This document shows positions 32,128 through 44,743 of a DNA stretch of 64,000 bases, piece after piece; position 1 is the stretch's first letter, and the number at the start of each line of letters is the position of its first letter. The stretch comes from Mesotaenium endlicherianum (taxonomy: Eukaryota > Streptophyta > Zygnematophyceae > Zygnematales > Mesotaeniaceae). The DNA lies in the NCBI GenBank assembly GCA_009602735.1, contig WELA01004388.1, positions 1,107,289-1,171,288 of the forward strand, in the 5' to 3' direction. A model generated the notes under the pieces. The model searched no databases and was not told the origin of the DNA. It worked only from the letters and a program-made list of their open reading frames with translations. The position numbers and the translations under genes were made by a program.

Positions 32128-32630
32128 TGTAGTGAAACAGATAGATAAAGTACTTAGTATAACAGAATACTTTATCTATTCAAGACAAGGATCTTTGAAC
32201 ACAAGTGGTAGCTTCTTGAAAGAGAGATGGCTTCTTGAAAGTTAATATATTTCTGGATTTTGGCAAGTACAAGAGTGATTCTGGAATGTTTTTCTATGTT
32301 CTAGCTCTTGTTTATATACTTGCTACATAAGTAATTTCTAGGAAGGTGTATGTTGATGTGTTGGCACCCAACACATCCCAAAACTTGCCACCTCTTTCTA
32401 GAATAATGTACACATGTCCTTTTGACCTAAAAATGGCACATTTGACTTTTGCCACATGGAGTTCTTCTAGGTCTTTCCTCTAACTTCGAAAATGCCTTGG
32501 AAGGTTCAAAGGACATGAACCAAGTTACTAGAGTACCTATTCACACTTGACTCCACACAATACTACTCCAAATATATTTGAAAACATTAAAATATATGCA
32601 AACTAATATATAATAACTCAAATCACTACA
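32128..32630 (-). repeat. 3' LTR of element C
   Basis: 503 bp; on the minus strand it starts TGTAGTGATTTGAG at 32630 and ends CACTACA at 32128. TATA-like TTTATATAC is present (plus-strand GTTTATATACTT, about 32310). A polypurine tract GGGGGGGTGA (plus-strand 32631-32640) precedes it. Confidence 0.95.
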
Positions 32631-32640
32631 TCACCCCCCC

Positions 32641-33399
32641 GATAGAAAAAGCGACGTCTCGGCGCGTCAAGTCAGGTCTTACACATGTGGAGCAAACTAG
32701 TCAACAGTTTCAAGTCAGATGCCACACATGTGAAGAGGACTAGTCAAAGGCGCCAAGTCAGGTGCTACACATGTAAGGTAGACTAGGCAAGGTCGTAGGT
32801 GGTGTGACCTTATTGGCTAGCCTACTCCTTAATGATAAAGAAAATTGTACAAGTTGGCCCAGAATCTGCCACGAACTCAAAAATTCATAGCGGCCACAGA
32901 ACTGCTCCAAATCTGAAAATTCGAGTGCCAGACGGACCGCGTCGGAGAACTCTACCGGGTCACCAAATTTGAGAGCATTCTCATTTCTGGAGTGTCGTTG
33001 AGAGCTGAGAGAGTAGGCACTCCTCCAAATCTGTGCAGAAACTTCTGAAAATCATAAGTCCTTCTATACTTCTCCAAATTCTGCAAACTAAGTCTCAAAC
33101 TGGGCGCTGTAAGATGTTCTACCAGAGTCTTGAGTTTCAGAGCATTCCAAGTTCAGGGGAGGGCACAATGTCAGAAGGCATATTCTGCCCTAACAATGCC
33201 AGCAGCCTGACCCCCTTCTACTTAGAGCATCATATCTCTCTCACCAGTGCTCCAAATTGAGCAAACTTGGACTCTAAATGACCGGCTACTCATGGACTAC
33301 AGCCAGGTAAATTTTCAGAATTTATTATGCAGAGACCTATCACCAGTAGCAGTTTTAGTTTTCTGTCCAGAAACTGCGAGAAGAGAAGAGTGTCTAATG
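32641..33399 (-). other. 3' untranslated region of element C
   Basis: About 760 bases between the pol stop and the polypurine tract with no meaningful ORF. It contains repeats of ACACATGTG and CTCCAAAT(C/T)TG-type motifs. Confidence 0.6.
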
Positions 33400-36300
33400 T
33401 CAATTTTTCCTCTTTCTTGTTCTTGCAGGCTGCCTCCAAGGGGTCTTCTGCTGCTTCTTGATGGTGGCAGGCTGCCTCCCTGAAGTCTTCGGGCTTCTAG
33501 TAGAGAGACTTGGGGCTGGTCCAAGATGGGGGTTGGCGGCATGGAAGCGCTTCAACTTTCTCTGAACTTTGTCAAGGTAGTGCGCCGCCACCCAACTATT
33601 CTCCGAATCTGGATATCCTTTCCACTTGATCAAGTATTGCTGCTGTCTCCTGAAATTTCTCATAGCCACTATGTCTTCCACTTCGTACTCCAAATGATCA
33701 TCCACTATTGTTGGGGCTGGTGGGGTTGTCACACGTCCTGGGAACTTGTTGTCGGGTTGCACATATGGCTTGAAGAGGGAAGCGTGGAATACGGGGTCGA
33801 TGTGCATAGTCTGGGGAAGTTCTAGCTTGAAAGCAACGGGGTTGACTTGCTGGATAATCTTGAAGGGTCCCAAATACTTGGGAGAGAACTTGCTGCCGGC
33901 AGGCCTGTTGTTCAGGGAAATGTTCTTGGATGATAGTAACACGTTGTCACCCACTCTGTACGTAATTTCTCTTCTGGATCTGTTCGCCACTCTTGCTTGA
34001 GCATCTTGCGCGTGTTGTAGAGCTTTCTTCGCTGCTGTAAGGGCTGCTTCTAATGTCTCCATAAAATCTGTGGCTGCAGGTACTTCATCATGGCCAGCCG
34101 TGAAGCTCAGTGGCGTGGTCGGATGGAAGCCATAGTTGAGGAAGAATGGGGACTCTTGGGTAGAGGCCTGCGTAGTGTTGTTGTAGGCAAACTCGAGGGG
34201 GGTCAAGTACATGTCCCAGTCTTGCTCGAGGGTAGACACGTAGGCCTTTAGAGAGGTCTTTAGGGTACGATTCATACGCTCGGTTTGCCCATCTGATTGT
34301 GGGTGGTAGGCAGTAGACATATCCAGCGATGTACCCAAGTTCTTGAAGAGATTTTTCCAGAAATGGCTTGTGAATCTTGGATCTCTATCTGACACAATTC
34401 TTGATGGTAGTCCATGGAGTCGGAAGATGTTGTCAAAGATGAGTCTTGCAAGTTGTGGTGCTGTAGCCTTAGTCGTCGTGGGAATAAAATGAGCCATCTT
34501 GGTAAGTCTGTCCACCGCCGTGAGTATTGCATTATGGCCTCGAGGTGTCACGGGCAAGTCCACGATAAGGTCCATTGAGATGTCCGTCCATTGTCTTTCG
34601 GGGATTGGTAGTGGTTGGAGGAGTCCTCCCGCCTTTTGCGATGATGGCTTGATTCTTTGGCATGTGTCACAGCTCCTGCAGTACTCCTTGACTTGCTTAG
34701 ACATGCCTGGCCAACAATAAGTCCTAGCTAGAACGCCCGTGGTCCTTAGGATTCCAAAGTGTCCTCCAAGAGGGTTGTCGTGTGCTTCTCGTAGAAGCAA
34801 GAGCCGGAGGTCTAAGTCATTAGGAACACATCTCTGGCCCGTATCTTGCCTCACCCAATAATTGCCTTCTTGCTTCTTGCATGGGTCCAAGGCTGCTTCT
34901 CCGTTCTTGTAGTAAGGGTCTCTTTCATAGGCGGCTGAAAATCGAGCTTCCAGATCTGTCTTCAGGGATACCATCACTGCATTTAATTGCAGTCTTGAGA
35001 GGGGGTCAGCCGGGTTTGTCTTGCCGGGCTGGTACTGAATCGTGATGTTGTATTGTTGCAAGTATCCGCTCCATCTTGCTTGTCTCCTTGAGAGATACGG
35101 CTGCGTTTGGAGGTGCTTTAACGCCTCGTGGTCCGTGGTGACCAGTACTTTGCGTCCTTCAACGTAGCAGCGCCAAACCTTCAAGGCATGTACAATCGCC
35201 AATGCCTCTCGCTCCGTGGTTGTATAATTTTGCTCGGCTGGATTTAGCTTCCTTGACTCGTAGGCGATGGGCTGCAGTCCCTTGCCTTGGTCTTGAAGCA
35301 GGATTGCTCCTATTGCATAGGAAGATGCATCGGTGATGACGTGGAAGGGCCAATCTGGGTTTGGACTTGGGAGTGTGAGCACCGGGGATGTGGTCAATCT
35401 TCGCTTTAACTCTTGAAATGCCTCTTCCTCTTTCTCGGTCCATGTATATAGCCTGTCCTTCTTGAGTAGATCTGTCAGGGGGGCTGCTATGTGCGAGAAG
35501 CCTTGGATGAATTTTCTGTACCAATTGGCAAATCCCAAGAATGACTGGAGTTCTTTCTTGGTCGTGGGGGTTGGCCATTCCTCCACCACCGTGGTCTTCT
35601 TGGGGTCTATCTTGATGCCATCAGCAGTCACGTGGAGACCTAGGAACTCCACTTCTTGTTTGGCAAACTCGCATTTTGACTCCTTCGCAAACAGCTTGTT
35701 TTGCTTCAATACTTCAAGGACTTCTTTCAAGTGTCTCGCATGCTCTTCAAGGGTCTTGCTGTAGATAAGGATGTCATCGATGAATACCACCACAAATCTG
35801 TCCAACATGGGCTGAAATATGGTGTTCATCATAGTCATGAAAGTTGCTGGCGCGTTGGTGAGTCCAAATGGCAGGACCATGAACTCAAAATGTCCATATC
35901 TTGTCCTGAATGCCGTCTTCTCTATGTCCGGTTCTGCGATGCGAATCTGGTGGTAGCCGCTCCGTAAGTCAATCTTCGTGAAGTACTTGGCTCCAACCAG
36001 CCGGTCCATGAGCTCATCCATGCGCGGCAGCGGGTATCGATTCTTGATGGTGATCTTGTTGAGGGCGCGATAGTCCACACACATCCTCAAGGTACCATCT
36101 TTCTTCTTGACAAATAGCACCGGGGCTCCAAATGGCGACTTGCTAGGTCGAATGAAGCCATGCTCCAGTAGCTCCTTGATTTGCTTCTTGACTTCGTCTA
36201 GCTCCGTGTATGACATTTTGAACGTAGGCCGAGAGATGGGCTTGCTTCCGGGCTCCAACTCTATCTTGTGGTCTACGAATCTTTTGGGGGGTAGGCCCTT

Positions 36301-37065
36301 GGGCAATTCCGGGGAGAACACTTCTTTGTAGTCCTCTAAGACTTCTTGTATCTCCTTGGGAACGGGGCTGCCTTCTTGACTCTCGATGTCTTTCTTGATG
36401 TCTTTTGGCGTGATCAAGGCCAAAAGAAGCTCGTGTCCCTTCCTCACAAGTCTCTTGAGTTGGAGGGCGGACAATAGTATCTCGTGTGCCGGCTTCTGGA
36501 TGTCTTGGGTCTGGATATTCTGGATTGCGCGCAAAATACAGATTCTTGAAGTGATGTCATTCTTGATCTTGATAGTACCGGTCCTCCAATCAACTTGGGG
36601 GTTGTGCTTGGTCAACCAAGGCGTCCCTAGGATGACGTCGTACTTGCCCAATTGCATGGGGGAGAACACTACTCTATCCTTGAAGGACTTGATAGAGAGT
36701 GCCAAGGGGTACGTCTTCTTGGAAGGGGTAGTATAGGAGAATCCATCGGGCATCATAATCTCCTCGTCGTGGTCAAGAGTTCGCATAGTAATACCGTGCT
36801 TGGTGGCAAAATCTGCAGCAATGAAGTTGCCTTGAGCTCCGCTATCCACCAAGATGTGGACCTTCTCTCCTCCAAGGTAACCTCTCAAACTCATTGGGGC
36901 TGGAACGTCGTCTTCAACGGGGGTCTCCACCTCACTTGGCGTGTTGCCTTCTCGTGAAGTGGGTCTTGGGGTGGTAGGCTCCTGGCCTACCGGCGCTGTC
37001 CGTTTTTTGACAACTTTTTGGGGCATGAAAGTGCACGATGGCCCTTTTCCTTGCAATAAAAGCAT
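33400..37065 (-). CDS. pol: Element C Pol: protease, RT, RNase H, integrase, chromodomain
   Basis: 1221 aa, uninterrupted. Protease [14 protein letters not shown] (about residue 70-83, D-S-G intact). RT from about 290: [48 protein letters not shown] and FIDDILIYS. RNase [36 protein letters not shown] and [10 protein letters not shown]. Integrase HHCC ([10 protein letters not shown] to CRSCDTCQR), then DDE ([35 protein letters not shown]). GPY/F module [20 protein letters not shown]. Chromodomain [14 protein letters not shown] with [15 protein letters not shown]. Basic tail. The frame lies -1 relative to gag and overlaps it by about 79 bases, so ribosomal -1 frameshifting is the likely route. 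ATG 37065 is the first Met in the open frame, and the real protein probably starts at the shift site inside gag. Confidence 0.95.
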   Translation of the reverse strand: MLLLQGKGPSCTFMPQKVVKKRTAPVGQEPTTPRPTSREGNTPSEVETPVEDDVPAPMSLRGYLGGEKVHILVDSGAQGNFIAADFATKHGITMRTLDHDEEIMMPDGFSYTTPSKKTYPLALSIKSFKDRVVFSPMQLGKYDVILGTPWLTKHNPQVDWRTGTIKIKNDITSRICILRAIQNIQTQDIQKPAHEILLSALQLKRLVRKGHELLLALITPKDIKKDIESQEGSPVPKEIQEVLEDYKEVFSPELPKGLPPKRFVDHKIELEPGSKPISRPTFKMSYTELDEVKKQIKELLEHGFIRPSKSPFGAPVLFVKKKDGTLRMCVDYRALNKITIKNRYPLPRMDELMDRLVGAKYFTKIDLRSGYHQIRIAEPDIEKTAFRTRYGHFEFMVLPFGLTNAPATFMTMMNTIFQPMLDRFVVVFIDDILIYSKTLEEHARHLKEVLEVLKQNKLFAKESKCEFAKQEVEFLGLHVTADGIKIDPKKTTVVEEWPTPTTKKELQSFLGFANWYRKFIQGFSHIAAPLTDLLKKDRLYTWTEKEEEAFQELKRRLTTSPVLTLPSPNPDWPFHVITDASSYAIGAILLQDQGKGLQPIAYESRKLNPAEQNYTTTEREALAIVHALKVWRCYVEGRKVLVTTDHEALKHLQTQPYLSRRQARWSGYLQQYNITIQYQPGKTNPADPLSRLQLNAVMVSLKTDLEARFSAAYERDPYYKNGEAALDPCKKQEGNYWVRQDTGQRCVPNDLDLRLLLLREAHDNPLGGHFGILRTTGVLARTYCWPGMSKQVKEYCRSCDTCQRIKPSSQKAGGLLQPLPIPERQWTDISMDLIVDLPVTPRGHNAILTAVDRLTKMAHFIPTTTKATAPQLARLIFDNIFRLHGLPSRIVSDRDPRFTSHFWKNLFKNLGTSLDMSTAYHPQSDGQTERMNRTLKTSLKAYVSTLEQDWDMYLTPLEFAYNNTTQASTQESPFFLNYGFHPTTPLSFTAGHDEVPAATDFMETLEAALTAAKKALQHAQDAQARVANRSRREITYRVGDNVLLSSKNISLNNRPAGSKFSPKYLGPFKIIQQVNPVAFKLELPQTMHIDPVFHASLFKPYVQPDNKFPGRVTTPPAPTIVDDHLEYEVEDIVAMRNFRRQQQYLIKWKGYPDSENSWVAAHYLDKVQRKLKRFHAANPHLGPAPSLSTRSPKTSGRQPATIKKQQKTPWRQPARTRKRKN

Positions 37066-38267
37066 AGTCCAGCCGTCATGAGAGCTTCTTTTTCAGCCGG
37101 GGAGAGTCTTGCTTTCACTCCTTGCTGGTTTCTTGCATCATAAGTGTCATTGGAGGGTCTTCCACTCTTCCGGGCAGCCGCGGGGTCCCTTTTAATAACT
37201 CCGATTTCCATGGGTGTGGGTCCAGATTCGGATGTGGAAGGGGCTGCGTACACCCGCGTCGTCGGTACCCGTGAAGATGAAGGCACGGAGTGCTTGAAAT
37301 CCAAGGTATCCACCTTTTGGGCCACTTCAATGATCTTTGAGAAGTCCGTCAAGTCGCGTAACTCCACTTCCTTTGCCACCTTGGGTTTGAGGCCAAAGAT
37401 GTAGCGGTCAATCTTCTCCTCGAGAGACATGTTGGGGATCTCAAGAGTGAGGGCGTGAAATCTGGATGTATACTCTTGAACGGACGTCGTTTGCTTGAGA
37501 TGGTGGAGCTTTCCTCGGGCAATCTTCTCCGCATTGATGGGCATGAATTGCTTCTTGAGGGCCTCACGAAAATCTGCCCATCTTGCATATGATGGTGGGG
37601 GCTCTTGGCCGAGCATGGGGTGCGCCATAGCTTGATATATAGCCGCTTGATAGTTACGCCACCATGATGTTGCTGCTCCTCTAAGTAAGGTAACGGCAAA
37701 GGGAACGTAGTCCTCCTCGGGTACTTCAAGGAATGCGAGGTACGTCTCCACTTGGTAGAGCCATAAATTCAGGTTGGCACCTTTCCCGGGGTTGAAAGTG
37801 TCGGGTTTGCCGGGCTTGATGAGTTTCCTTGCTCTCGTTGGCTCTTGTGGAGGCGCTTGAGCCGGGGCTGGATTTTGAGCATTGCTCGCAATAGGGGCAA
37901 CCATGGCAGCCATAGCTTCTCTTGACGCTTGCACGGTTGCTTCATAGGTGGCCAAGCCCACTTGGTTGTGGACGGTCATTAGGAAGGCTGCCCACTCATT
38001 TGCGGGAACTCCTTGTGGTGGGGTCAACTTTGCTATAGCGGCTGCCACGGGATTTGACGGTGCTCCTCCTTGTGGTGCTTCTTGTTGTTGGAGATTTCCT
38101 TGAGTAGGCTCTCCCATCGACGCTGGAGGAGGGTGTGCTCCTCCTTGTGGTGCTTCTTGTTGTTGCAGATTTTCTTGAGTGGGCTCTCCCATCGGCGCTG
38201 GAGGAGGGTGTCTTGGAGAGGAAGGGCTTCCTTCGAAAGCTTGCTGTTGGTCTTGAGGATCGGCCAT
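36987..38267 (-). CDS. gag: Element C Gag
   Basis: 426 aa from ATG 38267 ([20 protein letters not shown]), the first ATG after the primer-binding site. The N-terminus carries two direct repeats of a Pro/Gln-rich unit (PPxSMGEPTQ.[10 protein letters not shown]). The retrotransposon gag core follows from about residue 150 ([48 protein letters not shown]). One zinc knuckle [14 protein letters not shown] ends it, followed by a basic tail to TAA at 36987. It forms the virus-like particle and packages RNA. Confidence 0.94.
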   Translation of the reverse strand: MADPQDQQQAFEGSPSSPRHPPPAPMGEPTQENLQQQEAPQGGAHPPPASMGEPTQGNLQQQEAPQGGAPSNPVAAAIAKLTPPQGVPANEWAAFLMTVHNQVGLATYEATVQASREAMAAMVAPIASNAQNPAPAQAPPQEPTRARKLIKPGKPDTFNPGKGANLNLWLYQVETYLAFLEVPEEDYVPFAVTLLRGAATSWWRNYQAAIYQAMAHPMLGQEPPPSYARWADFREALKKQFMPINAEKIARGKLHHLKQTTSVQEYTSRFHALTLEIPNMSLEEKIDRYIFGLKPKVAKEVELRDLTDFSKIIEVAQKVDTLDFKHSVPSSSRVPTTRVYAAPSTSESGPTPMEIGVIKRDPAAARKSGRPSNDTYDARNQQGVKARLSPAEKEALMTAGLCFYCKEKGHRALSCPKKLSKNGQRR

Positions 38268-38286
38268 CTTCTTGTGCTACCAAAGT

Positions 38287-38304
38287 GCCTAGCTCCGATA
38301 CCAC
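38287..38304 (-). promoter_or_regulatory. Primer-binding site of element C
   Basis: Minus-strand GTGGTATCGGAGCTAGGC directly after the 5' LTR; complementary to an initiator tRNA-Met 3' end with GGAGC. Confidence 0.85.
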
Positions 38305-38807
38305 TGTAGTGAAACAGATAGATAAAGTACTTAGTAAAACAGAATACTTTATCTATTCAAGACAAGGATCTTTGAACACAAGTGGTAGCTTCTTGAAAGA
38401 GAGATGGCTTCTTGAAAGTTAATATATTTCTGGATTTTGGCAAGTACAAGAGTGATTCTGGAATGTCTTTCTATGTTCTAGCTCTTGTTTATATACTTGC
38501 TACATAAGTAATTTCTAGGAAGGTGTATGTTGATGTGTTGGCACCCAACACATCCCAAAACTTGCCACCTCTTTCTAGAATAATGTACACATGTCCTTTT
38601 GACCTAAAAATGGCACATCTGACTTTTGCCACATGGAGTTCTTCTAGGTCTTTCCTCTAACTTCGAAAATGCCTTGGAAGGTTCAAAGGACATGAACCAA
38701 GTTACTAGAGTACCTATTCACACTTGACTCCACACAATACTACTCCAAATATATTTGAAAACATTAAAATATATGCATACTAATATATAATAACTCAAAT
38801 CACTACA
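38305..38807 (-). repeat. 5' LTR of element C
   Basis: 503 bp, nearly identical to 32128-32630, with the promoter for the minus-strand transcript. Confidence 0.95.
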
Positions 38808-39502
38808 CCCCTACAAGCTGAGTAGCAGTAAGAAGTAGGACTGTAGAGCAGAGGAACTGCAACGGAAATGTATATGAAATATATTGTGCTCCATAAACAG
38901 TTCAGCTTCATGTGTGCAAAGCTGTCGATTCTGCAAAATTTTGCAATTAAATCATTTAATTCATTATCTTGTATATGAATATTTTTTTGTAAGTAAAGTA
39001 AGACCTTACTTTCAAGCTCCACTTTACAGATTACTATTTGCATGTGCAAAGAATAAATTATGAATTATTAACTGTGATGCTTTGGTGCATGAGGCACTAA
39101 AAAGTACGAAAAATACCCGGACCCCATATGGTCCACTAAGTACAGAGTGTGCCTCCACAAAGCTACTGATTAGAATGAAGTGAATTCTGTTTCATATGTT
39201 AGGTAAGACACATGCCTACCCCAGATTAAATCAACAACTACTGGTTCAAATCCAAATTCATAGTGTGTGAAGGTAAAGTTGGCCCTATTTGCTCGTTTCT
39301 TGTTACCGTACACACCTTGTATGGAAAGTACACCTTACCTTTCCAAAAATTGCAGGCCACATGGCCAGTGCAATACTTTGTGATGTAAGCTCCCTAATGG
39401 TCTATCACACATAGTCATAGCTTCAGTGGTTATTTCAATATAGTGTGACTTAGGGGGTGCATTATTGGACCATATATGGTCTTTTCCTTGGGAGACCTAG
39501 TG
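38808..39502 (+). other. Right arm of the piggyBac-like transposon
   Basis: Non-coding. It contains a GGACCCCATATGGTCC palindrome (about 39119-39134) and the subterminal GGACCATATATGGTC (about 39467-39481), then the terminal inverted repeat. Confidence 0.6.
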
Positions 39503-40802
39503 TTAAGGGAGGGGTCTGGGTGACTGAAACCACTTCAGGCATGCTGAAGTTGGGCATTCCTAATAACTTGGAAATAAGGTTGCTTTTATTGCGTCAAGCA
39601 CATGACAGTTTACTGGGTGGGCATTTGGGGCAGGCCAAAACTGTTGGCAAACTGGCAAAACATTATCATTGGGAGGGAGTACCTCGGGAGGTCTTGAAAT
39701 ACGTTAAGTCCTGTGACCAATGTCAAAAGAATAAGTCTAGGCACACACCACCGGGGGGCCTCTTACAACCGCTGCCCATCCCACCTGGCCGCTAGGAAAA
39801 AATATCCATGGACTCGGTGGTCACACTGCCACGAACTGCCAATGGGCATGATTCGATACTGGTAGTCGTGGATAAACTGACAAAAATGGTCATTTTCATC
39901 CCCACAACTGTCAGAGTAACTGCACTCGAAACAGCAAGACATTTCTACAACCATGTAGTATGCCAACATGGGCTACCCTCTAATATAATCTCAGACAGAG
40001 ACTCAAAATTTACCTCTAAATTCTGGAGAACTTCAATGGGGTTAATGGGAGTCACACAGCTGCTCAGCACAGCAAACGACCCTCAGACTGATGGGCAGAT
40101 TGAAAGAACTAATCGAGTTCTACAAGAGGTACTGAGAGCCTATATTAACCAAAAATAAGATAATAAGGATGACTTGTTACCCCAAATCCAATTTGCGGTC
40201 AACAATGCGGTGCACGCGTCAACGGGCAAGAATCCTTATGAACTAAGCTTGGGTAGAGTCCCTAAGTCTCCTTTAGATGTTATAGGGGAGTCTTTAACTC
40301 ACCCTGAAGGGATTGACAATCCGGTCTCCCTCCAGTTAACACAGGAATTTGCTGACACCCTGTCAAAAGTCCAGCAGAACCTGCACAAAGCCCAAGAAAA
40401 CCAACAAAAGTACGCTAATCAGCACCGTCGAGAACTGACCTTTTCTAAGGGCGATTTGGTCAAACTGCATTCTCAGCACCTGTACCTCCCTGGCGTGGTC
40501 AAGGAAATGCTTGGTCCTGTCTGGGTCGGTCCATATTCGGTGGTGCGTCGTGTCGGTCAGAACGCTTACAAACTGAACATGTCAGCAAAATACAAAGATC
40601 ACCCGGTCATTAACGTCTCCTTCCTTGGGCCCTACATCAAAGGGGACACACTGGTCACAGGTCGGTTACCTGTCCAACCGGGACCAGTCCCCGCTGTCCG
40701 GGACGGTGACCCTGAGGAATGAGAGGTTGAGGAGATTTTAGACGCGCGCTCGGTCCGTCAATCGTCTAAATATGTCATGAAGTACCTCATTTGATGGACG
40801 GG
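39503..40802 (+). pseudogene. pol: B2 integrase and GPY/F module
   Basis: Continues B2 after the TTAA site: zinc-binding AHDSLLGGHLGQAKTVGK to SCDQCQKNKSR, TAG at 39793 (TGG in B1, GRWET), core MDSVVTLPRTANGHDS, SDRDSKFTSKFW and DPQTDGQIERTNRVLQ. TAA at 40156 stands where B1 has CAA. The frame then continues (40174-40722) as LPQIQFAVNNAVHASTGKN and LGPVWVGPYSVVRRVGQNAY. TGA at 40720 precedes the chromodomain, which is cut by element E at 40802. Confidence 0.85.
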
Positions 40803-41491
40803 TGAAAGATGGAAGGGTGCGGGGAGTGCGCCCATGCACACTCACGCACCCTCACCCGCGAGTGGAAGCGTGCACGAGGACCTTTCCTAGTTGCATACAT
40901 AAGGTGGAGTGGCCTGGTGGTATGCCACCCTTGCAAGAGTTAGAGGGCTACATGAGAGAGGAGTGGAAAAGAACTCACTTTATTAAGAAAAGTCGTGTAC
41001 AAGATAAGAAGGTTAGACTAGACTAGAATAAGCCCCCTCTACTTCCTTGTGCTTCCCATGTATCCTTTAACTCTAAGTGTCCTCTCTAGCAAGGTACCTC
41101 CAGAACCTTCTCCTATGGCTCCTTCCATGTACTTGACCTTGCCTAGTTGGACAAGCTAGCACACTCACACGCACACAATCACACTCTAGAATATTCTACT
41201 ACACAATCCACTAACTCCTCACGGAGTTTCTAGAAATTCCACGATCACTTTGGCACTCTACGTAATTGTACGTACTTTCTGGAACCCTCATGTTTCAATG
41301 TCCTACTTCCTGGACTCCAACCGAAATTTTCGTCACTGGACCTGTCCTTGTCACTAAATAGAATCTGTNGTATCTCAATACTTGTCCAAATGNTCCAAAT
41401 GGCGTGAAATAAAGGCCAAAATTCTTCTAAAATCACACTCTATGCACATAAAATACTAGAAAGAAACAAACTACACTTTCATAACCTTACA
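40803..41491 (-). repeat. 3' LTR of element E
   Basis: 689 bp with two N. Compared with the right LTR it lacks two bases at its end and about 40 bases (45312-45350 equivalent), the latter next to the N and so possibly an assembly error. Confidence 0.85.
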
Positions 41492-44400
41492 TCATCCCCC
41501 TCCTCAAGATGCGACGTCCTCGGCGCATACTAAGCATAAGTGACGTAATATGAGGAATCGAGCTCACATATACGCTAGAAAAACACATATTCACATATAT
41601 TATACAAGTTGCAGGTCTTGAACAGGCTCCAGGTTGATACTCATTACTCCAAACTTGCTCCACTTAGTGAAAGCTCCATCGCATACATTGTCTCCACACA
41701 TGGCGTCTCCTTACACAAGTGCATCTTCTCTTCAACTCCTTCGTCTTGGAATAGGCCAATATCTTCATAAGGGCTGTAACATACTCCCTCCATCAACTCC
41801 ACATACTCCAAAGCTGGATCCAAGGCATAATAGTCCGCCAAATCGCCAAAATACTCATTTTTCGCCCTCTTGGACAAGTGGCAGCTCCTCGTCGCGCCAT
41901 GTGGCTTACTCGTGGTGCTCTTATAATTTTGACCAGATTACATCATGAACCTAAGTCCACTATGTTCCTGAACCTTCTGGTACCCTTAGCTACCTCTAGC
42001 TCTAAGCCATACTCCTTGTAGAGGTATTGCACTCTCTCACTCGTGTGCGTGACTCGTGGTGACCTCTCAAGACGCCAAGTGGCACCCCCCTGACTTTTTT
42101 TGACATTTTTAGCCTGAAAGTTGTGTAATCTACATAATATCTCCCCTTTGAACTCACTGGTATGCTTTGTTTCTCCTGATTCCAAGCCTAAGACCATGAT
42201 ACCAGATTGCGCCTTGCCTCACACATGTGGCTCGCACGGCAGTCCAGCAGACCGCCATGTGGCACTGTCAGGACTTAAATTAATATTTTTATAAAAAAAA
42301 TTACTTTTTCTGAATCTCAACCCATAGGACTACCTCTCCACAAAATTTCAGAGTCTGAATCAAAGTCTAACACTCAAATGAGATCGTCACTTTGTGCCTC
42401 ATGCTCGTAGGACGCACACGCGCGCAACATGGATAAAGCTCCCGCGCCTACAAATGGCACATGCTTAAACCCCTGATTCTGAAACTTGACTATGACTCAA
42501 GGAAGGCCTCATACTAGGCCTCTCACATCATGTAGGACTTCTAGTGAAAATATTACCCACTCTCTCCTAAGTAGGCAAAAAGTAGCCAAAATCTGCCAAC
42601 TTTAAACCTCGCGCTCGCCTACCCGTAAAACCCTCAAACATAGACAGATTTGAGTATCTTCCAAGCTCTTGCTCTCAAACTTCTTTCCACTTCACATCTC
42701 TTAGTTACAACTGAACTCATGGGACTGGTTTGACCTTGCTTACAAGCACTATAAACAACTATAACACTCCCCCCCCTCATCATGAAGGTAAGGCGCTTAC
42801 CACTCGAGTGTCCAAGTCCAGATTTTACGCCTCTCTCGTGCTTGCTTGTATAGGCGCTGATTCTCCTAGCTTCATGTCCAGGTCTTTGTCATATATCTCC
42901 ATCTTAGGCAGGACATATCAGCCCCATAACACTTGGTCTCCTCCTCATAGGTCCATATCCATAAAGTCGTAGTCTCCATCAAGCGACGATAGTAATCTTC
43001 ACAAGGCATGAGCGCGTAGTCTCGCTCGTGGTGCACCAAACTCCATCATAGTCTTCTCCTTGGCTAGATGCTCACTCCCACATACCTCTGGCTCTTCTTG
43101 AAGGTCAGCCTTCACACAAGGCTCCAAGAAACACATCTGGAACGCCTCCAAGAGCTCCATAACTTGGGCATACGCACATACTCTTAGTGCTTGCACCTCA
43201 TCTTGTGCACGCACACACGTCGTCTTGCAAGCGGGCTTCTCTTGAGCTCACTTTCTAGGAGCTCCTCCACTTGAGCAGTTGGGGTCTGCTCTATATATGA
43301 GCAAGGGGATCATACACCTCTACTTGCTCCACCGGCGATGTACATTCGCCAAGGTTGTTAGGAGGCACGCTTGCTCCGTGTGATGACCGGGCCAAGGTCA
43401 CCAAAACAAGCGCTTCTCCTTCACCTTCACCTTCCCGCGTCGCTTCTTTGCTAGCGGGCTGAAGATAGCTACTTGTGGTCATATCTACCTCCACCTATTT
43501 CACTATCCTCACTTGACCATACTCCTCCTCGGTCTTCACTTGACCCGTGCACTAAAGCACTAGAGGATAGGCTACTCTCTTTGTGCAACTCCTTCCACAT
43601 GCTTAGCTTCTTGAGTGCACTCTAGCCTTGGTCACCCCAATGACACTTCTTACTACTAAACCCAGCTTGCCTTGGTGCTCTACTTTCACATGAAGAGCTT
43701 CCATAGATGCACCAAAATCTGCCCCTTAACTATGCCATCACACAACTAATGGCACACACGCTTCAAGTGGGAGACATCTCTTGCACTAGCCCTCTTGCAC
43801 CAACTTCATACCTTGCTTCTTCTTCCACACCATAGGCTTGTCTTCATCATAGTTCTCAACTCCATATACTCCGTAGTACTCTCCTCCATAAGAAAAGAGA
43901 AATCTGAACTTGAAAGGCTCCATCTCCATCTCTCCTCTTTGAAGAAAAATCTCGAATACTTCTTCTTCTTGCTCCAAGCCTTCTCCACGGTGCTTCTCTT
44001 CACTTGAGGCTTCTTCTATCTCCATACAAGGTACCAAGCTCCATCATGGCTGGCCTCAAATAACCAGTGGCTACATAGGAGTGATGCAAGGCAACCCAAA
44101 TCTGGCCACATACTTGGCCAACTTGGTGCAACACCCCGGTGCACCCTCTCTTGAGCTCCTCATGAGCTCCTCTTGAGCTTGCGAGTGCTATGCCCGCCAA
44201 AGCTCCTAGACTTGCAAGTACACATGCTTGCTAAGTCCCTGGTTGCCTACCCTTAAAATCTGCTCCACCTTCATTGAAGATTTGAAATAAAGATGGGCAC
44301 ACACTCCTTTCTAGCCACTATCACCTCTATGCTAAGCCCCCTCGTCAAAGAAAGAGCTTAACACTAAAGAGCTTGCATCTTCAAGGAAGAATCCAGCCGT

Positions 44401-44743
44401 GTGAACTCCAGATTCTCTTCATGCTCGTATGTCTCCATACTCAAGCAAAGGCTGCTCTATATTACTTATATCACTACCATGCTTGGGCAACCTTCTCATA
44501 CTACAAAGAAGACGTACAACAATCTGGTTGCATCCAAGTTGACACTTCTTGGAGCACCTCCCTCTTCCATCTCCTCCCTCCTTCAAGAGAGTGAGATGCT
44601 AGCTTGCATCAACGTCTTCATGGCTGCCCTTAGCAACTTATAAATCATCCTTGCTTCTCCTCTCTACCCTCTCTACACTCCTACAAGCATCACCAACCAA
44701 AGCTCCCTCCTCCAAATGAAGCAACTAGGTAGCTCCGATACCA
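41492..44743 (-). other. Interior of element E with decayed coding traces
   Basis: Only short ORFs. The minus-strand ORF 43494-43291 reads VTLARSSHGASVPPNNLGEC and TSPVEQVEVYDPLA, matching the D segment VALARSSDGASVNPNSLGEC (about 51772-51880) between protease and RT. About 300 bases further on, MELLEAFQMCFLEP resembles KALLEEFKCVFLEE of D. So the interior descends partly from a D-like pol with RT and integrase removed. A Glu-rich ORF (44037-43786) is unrecognised. Confidence 0.6.

Larger units (their letters stand above)
32128..38807 (-). mobile_element. Element C: young, apparently intact Ty3/Gypsy chromovirus
   Basis: Two 503-bp LTRs (38305-38807 is 5', 32128-32630 is 3' in element orientation) differ at about four positions by eye. 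The element is flanked by the perfect duplication CCCCT (32123-32127, 38808-38812). Primer-binding site, gag and a single uninterrupted pol of 1221 aa with all catalytic motifs are present, so it could be autonomous. It sits inside the piggyBac-like element. Confidence 0.95.
30691..39502 (+). mobile_element. piggyBac-like DNA transposon (internally deleted), hosting element C
   Basis: The termini are inverted: CACTAGGTATCCCA at 30691 and the reverse complement of TGGGAGACCTAGTG at 39489-39502. They are flanked by TTAA on both sides (30687-30690, 39503-39506), the signature target site of piggyBac. Removing the element restores the B-family reading GYKLKGGVWV. Inside are parts of a piggyBac-type transposase (30978-31951), a gap and element C. 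The left palindromes GGACCATATATGGTC(C) (two at 30704-30738) recur near the right end (39469-39481), forming subterminal repeats. Confidence 0.82.

Noticed and set aside
30691-39502. CACTA (En/Spm) transposon, because the ends read CACTAGG/CCTAGTG
   Set aside because: TTAA duplication and transposase motifs fit piggyBac; CACTA elements usually make 3-bp duplications.
40802-41026. 74-aa ORF present in both E LTRs (also 44745-44969)
   Set aside because: The same LTR sequence twice; antisense to the element, no domain.
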